Source of the DNA: Tamarix chinensis
Lineage: Eukaryota > Streptophyta > Magnoliopsida > Caryophyllales > Tamaricaceae
Length of the DNA: 64,000 nucleotides
Assembly (NCBI GenBank): GCA_030549775.1
Contig: CM060175.1
Location: 82,494,745 to 82,558,744 of the forward strand
Direction of reading: 5' to 3'
The position numbers and the translations under genes were made by a program. Under the pieces are notes generated by a model. The model was given only the letters and a program-made list of their open reading frames with translations. It ran no database searches and had not been told where the DNA came from. Shown here in pieces: positions 59,963-64,000 of the stretch. Each line of letters starts with the position of its first letter. The first letter of the stretch is position 1.

Positions 59963-62900
59963 TTCTCCTTCTCCCCTAGCTTGCTCTAAACCAGCTGACC
60001 CAGCCCCTTTTCTTTCTTTTCTTCTTTTTTTCTTTCCCCTCTCACATCGCCTATGTCTCCTTCTTCCTTTCCCTTCCCCCTTTCTTCTTCTGGCAAAATA
60101 AAGCCTTACCCATGTCCCCTACATGTCATCCTTCTTTCATTTCTCATCCATGTAACCTACTCCCCCGTTGCTCTATCGATCCCTCACCTACCCTACATGG
60201 CCCTTCACCGCCTACCTTCTACTCCATTGGCCATCCCTACACACTCAAACATGCCCCTACATCTCCCCCATTCTGCACCCTTGCCTACATATGTCTAACT
60301 CCCTTCTTCTTCTATCCCCAAACAACCCCTATGACACACCCCTCTACAAGCACCAACACTCTCGTACACACTCCCTCCCCGCTTGCTAGCTCCCTTTCCC
60401 TTTATAACCAAACCAACCTCACATTCTGCCTTTGCCCCATCTTGCTTCCATCCCCTTCCAATTTACATGCCATACCATCACCAACTTCTGCCTCCCTACC
60501 CTGTACGCGTAAACCAATCCATCCCCCGTTGGTTTCCATTTCTCCCTCACCATCCTCAGCCATCTATACATACACACACACACCCGAGCCCATATCTCCC
60601 AACCCTTCTCCTTTCCTTCCTTTCCTTCCTTCTTGCTCTCCTTGCCTAGCACCACCTCCTCCCTGTCGTCCTCCTTTCGTGTCAACCAACACCACCACCA
60701 CTACAACTCATGCACCCTTTTTTCCTTTGCTTGTAGCCACACACCACAAAACCCTTGAACCATACCACCCTTCTTCCTCCCACTGCCACCTTCCCCTCCC
60801 TTTGTTTTTCTTTTCCTCACCACCACCATTCACTGGCAACCATCTCACTCCACCACATAGCCATAGCATAATGCTCCATTCCATGCCATAATTACCCTGT
60901 AATATTCCCCTTGTCTCAACCAGCTCCTACACCACCTTCCCTCACAACCCCCAACTCCCTGTAGTTGTGTTGTTGCTATCACCACTAACTCCCAATAGCC
61001 TCTCCAACCATCACTACCATCACCTAGCCACCTATGCCTCATTTCCATCTTCCCCTTACCCTACCTCATTCCCTTTTCCCATAGCAACCCCCTGGGTAAC
61101 AATAACTTTTATCATTGCTTTCCCCTCCACTTTTTTGCCACCCTTTCCCATGGCCCCTGCACCACCTCTCGTCTCAATCCATTGTCTCTCCTACATTAAC
61201 CCAACAAAGTCCACCCCCTCACCCTTCCCTACACAACCTTGCCACCATCAGCCATCAGCCCCACCTAGCCAACCAAACCCCTCGACCTTTAACCTCACCA
61301 TCGTCTAAAGAACTCATGTTACATGAACAACATGAGGTTCTACCTCTTTTAATAATAAGAATAGTAGTAGTAGTAATTTATTTACTCATTTTTCACTCAA
61401 AAGAAATTTGGTATTTTTCCTATTTAATAAATATTTTTAATAAAAAAATATTATTTTTTGATCAAATACTAATATAATAATTGTGATATTATTTTTAGAT
61501 ATAAAGTTTGATGAGTAGGGACTAATTATTTTTAGCCGTCTACCAATAAATTGTGCTTTTGCTAGAAACCAGATAATTCTTATTCTCTAGTAAAATGTGA
61601 GATATCACATGATAGCATATTAGGGTTTTTGATGTATAAATTGTATTAAGTATGTTCGTTATGTTATAATTATCTACCTAAAAGAGTTAGCATGAAATTT
61701 GGTGGCATGGATCATGTTAACTTGTGTAAGTTATTATGTGTACGAAAGTTTGTTAGAATAGGTTTTATGTTGGGAGAAAATTATATAAGTTATGTATGTC
61801 CATTTTGATAAGTTGAATATGCCTAGGCATATTTTTAGCATGATCATTATTATGGTGTTCCTTAGAGGAAATTTGGTAATTTTAAACATATCATCATATT
61901 TACTCCGATAACTATGCATTAATAATTGATAAGTATGGAAGTATGTGTTTTGAAGTTTTAGAAAAGGATGTTAAGTTTTTATATGGTACACCATGTGTAA
62001 GGATACAAGTCATGGTTGGGTATCTATATAATGTTGTGGTTTTTCATTTTTATGATCATAGAATGTATTGGAAGTTAAAAAATCATTTACTTTTAGGAAT
62101 CGTAATATTTTGGTAGAAAAATGAGTATTATAGTTGTCTTAGGGCCATTTTGGTCAATATAGGTTAAAATGGAATATTGAGTATTTTAATGTGATAAGTG
62201 AGTCGAAATAGGTTAAGTATATTATGCAGAAGTTTAGGAGTGAATATGAATTGTCTAAGTCTAATAAATGTGAAAAGCGATTCTAAGTGTGAATAGTAAC
62301 TTAGGGGCAAAGTTGTTATCACATGTGGAAATTTTTTTTAATCTGCCTTGATTTTTAGATATGTCGGCTATATTGGTAATTTAGGAAATTCAAATCAAAT
62401 TTGGGATTCATATGAATCTTATGGAAAGAGTTATGATTTAATTATGGAATTAAGGCTTTGTGGTGAAATGTAAATAGTAACCCTAAGGGTAGGCTATAAT
62501 CGTATGTGGTAAATGTGGGAGTTGGATCTCGATGTTTGTATATGATGTTAATAATAATATTTTAGGAATGTATATTAAATTTGGGATTTATATGGATATT
62601 CTAGGAAGAGTTATGATGAAATTATGGAATTAGGGTTTTGTGGTGAACTGTAAATAGTAACCTCAAGGGTAGGCTATTATCGCATGTGTAAAATGTGAGA
62701 GTTTAATATCGATTTTTATATATAATTTCAATAATAATATTTTGGGGAATGTATATTAAATTTGGTGGTTATATGAATCTTCTAGAAAGATTTATGATTA
62801 AATTATGGAATTAGAGCTTTGCAATAAAATATAAATAATAATCCTAAAGGTATACTATTATCACATATGTAAGACGTTGGAGTTAAGCCACAATTTTTTG

Positions 62901-64000
62901 GTATGTTATCAATAATAATATTTTATGGATGTGTATTGAATATGGTGATAAAATGAGTATTGGGGGAGAAGTTATGTTAGACTTACGAAATTAGGGTTTC
63001 ATAAGGCATTATGGTTCGTCCTTAAGAGGATATGTTGGGATATGTGTCTTTCAAGTTTATGTATGTGTTTGTATGATGACTTTGAATTAAATAAGCATGA
63101 ATAAGATATTAAATATTTACAGTGAAATATCATATGAGTCGAGGCCAGTTGTACGCGTTTGTTCCACAGATGAGAATAGTGGTTAGGTGCGTATTGCCTT
63201 GGGGTTGTGTATTGTTGAAATTGTTGAATAGTGGCTAGGAGATTTATGCCCTATAGTTGTAAATTATTCACACCATTAAATTGGTTGAGAATAGTGGTCA
63301 AGTGCATATTGTCCTAGGGTTGTATTTATGTTACCATTCCATCAATTGAGAATAGAGGAGGCCTCTGAACTTAGAGTGAATAAATAACTGGAATGATTAT
63401 TATTTGAATCGAAATGATTATTGGATGGTTTGGTAGTAACCTTTGTGCCAACCTATGTTTTGGTAGTAGTCTTCATGCCTACCTGTAATGCTATGAGTTG
63501 TTATTAGTTTGTGCTGGTAAGCCTACCTATGTTATGAGATTTGTTGGTATTGATAATAAGCCTTGTGACTATGGTTATGGTTCGAGGATGATGTCATTTC
63601 TAATTATATTACAAAGAGCTTCTCTTGGATGTTCTATTAGTAAGTTTTAGTTAATTCAAGATGAACGAGCATGAGTATTATAAGGCATTGGTGGTATGTG
63701 GTTATATGAACAATTATTGTATTCCAATTAATGTATGTACAATTAAATGTGTTATATAATGTATTATTGCAATGCCTTTTATGTGTTCCATGCGGGATTT
63801 TCATATTAGTTTTATATAATGAGTTAGTTAGTATTGTTGTACTGAAGGGTTCCTTTTCATGGGCCCCTACTTATTTAATAGAGAACGATCTTTGCAAGTT
63901 AGCTTATAAGATCATTTGAATGCTATTATTTTGGTTGAGAGTTTAATACTATCCAATGTTTTACCTAGTATCTTTTGATTAGGAAGATTCTGTACTCTTA
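59963..64000 (+). mobile_element. Long LTR copy 7 (forward), resumed part
   Basis: Pyrimidine block 59963-61310, then a body that follows LTR copy 4 to the window edge (GGTTC.TTTTC.TGG near 34135 and 63847). About 0.3 kb is therefore probably missing beyond the window. Degenerate hairpins occur near 63168-63360 (TGAGAATAGTGG). Open frames of up to 259 residues at 60053-61477 are translations of the pyrimidine block and have no domain. No gag or pol is seen. Confidence 0.6.
62390..63010 (+). repeat. 180-bp tandem repeat in LTR copy 7
   Basis: Four copies starting near 62399, 62579, 62759 and 62939 with the phrase 'ATTTGGGATT.ATATG.AT'. Later in each of the first three come 'AGAGTTATGAT..AATTATGGAATTA' and 'TAAATAGTAA.C'. 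The period is 180 bp and the fourth copy is partial. Confidence 0.75.

Noticed and set aside
60053..61477. Open frames of up to 259 residues
   Set aside because: Pyrimidine block of LTR copy 7; Pro/Ser/Thr-rich low-complexity translation with no recognisable motif.

Overview
The window is nuclear DNA of a flowering plant. It has one intact protein gene of a plant-specific type, AT-rich introns with GT/AG borders, plant transposon families (Helitron, Ty1/copia, hAT, CACTA, long solo LTRs) and large AT-rich gene-free stretches. I could not place the species. Nothing suggests a bacterium or organelle, and I saw no rRNA, tRNA or CRISPR array.

The one clearly functional gene is FAD2, the ER oleate (delta-12) desaturase. 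Its single coding exon is at 25223-26377. A probable non-coding first exon lies near 20.6-20.73 kb, giving a 5'UTR intron of about 4.5 kb, an architecture typical of plant FAD2. About 18.9 kb downstream is a second, dead FAD2 copy (44141-45288) with frameshifts, a nonsense codon and small indels. It belongs to a direct segmental duplication: 23.84-36.0 kb matches 41.95-47.03 kb, apart from blocks present in only one copy. The duplicate begins inside the 5'UTR intron, so it never received the first exon or promoter.

Layout. 0-5.3 kb: a forward long LTR interrupted by a reverse solo LTR with a perfect 5-bp target duplication (ACTAG). 6.65-19.06 kb: remains of a large Helitron, with a decayed RPA70-like gene, a 1.08-kb tandem repeat array, and a decayed PIF1-type helicase gene that has lost its Rep nuclease part. 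19.06-20.24 kb: a GC-richer LTR-like block of another family that truncates the helicase and sits just upstream of FAD2. 20.4-26.7 kb: FAD2, with a hAT-type MITE in its intron. 26.8-36.0 kb: AT-rich DNA, LTR copies and the rest of duplication arm A. 36.6-41.3 kb: a 33-bp tandem repeat, a gutted copia element, a CACTA terminus, a long-LTR copy and a very long trinucleotide microsatellite. 41.95-47.0 kb: duplication arm B with the FAD2 pseudogene. 47.4-64.0 kb: deeply nested long LTRs, including one inside a hAT-like element that itself sits inside another LTR.

The recurring non-genic theme is one family of long (about 3-4.6 kb) LTR-like units with TGTAACACCC...GGGTGTTACA ends. Members share a long polypyrimidine block, a TATA-type core motif in several copies, and an array of short imperfect hairpins (CCACTATT...AGTGG). 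I saw no gag or pol belonging to this family. Many long low-complexity open frames in the window are artefacts of these purine/pyrimidine blocks.
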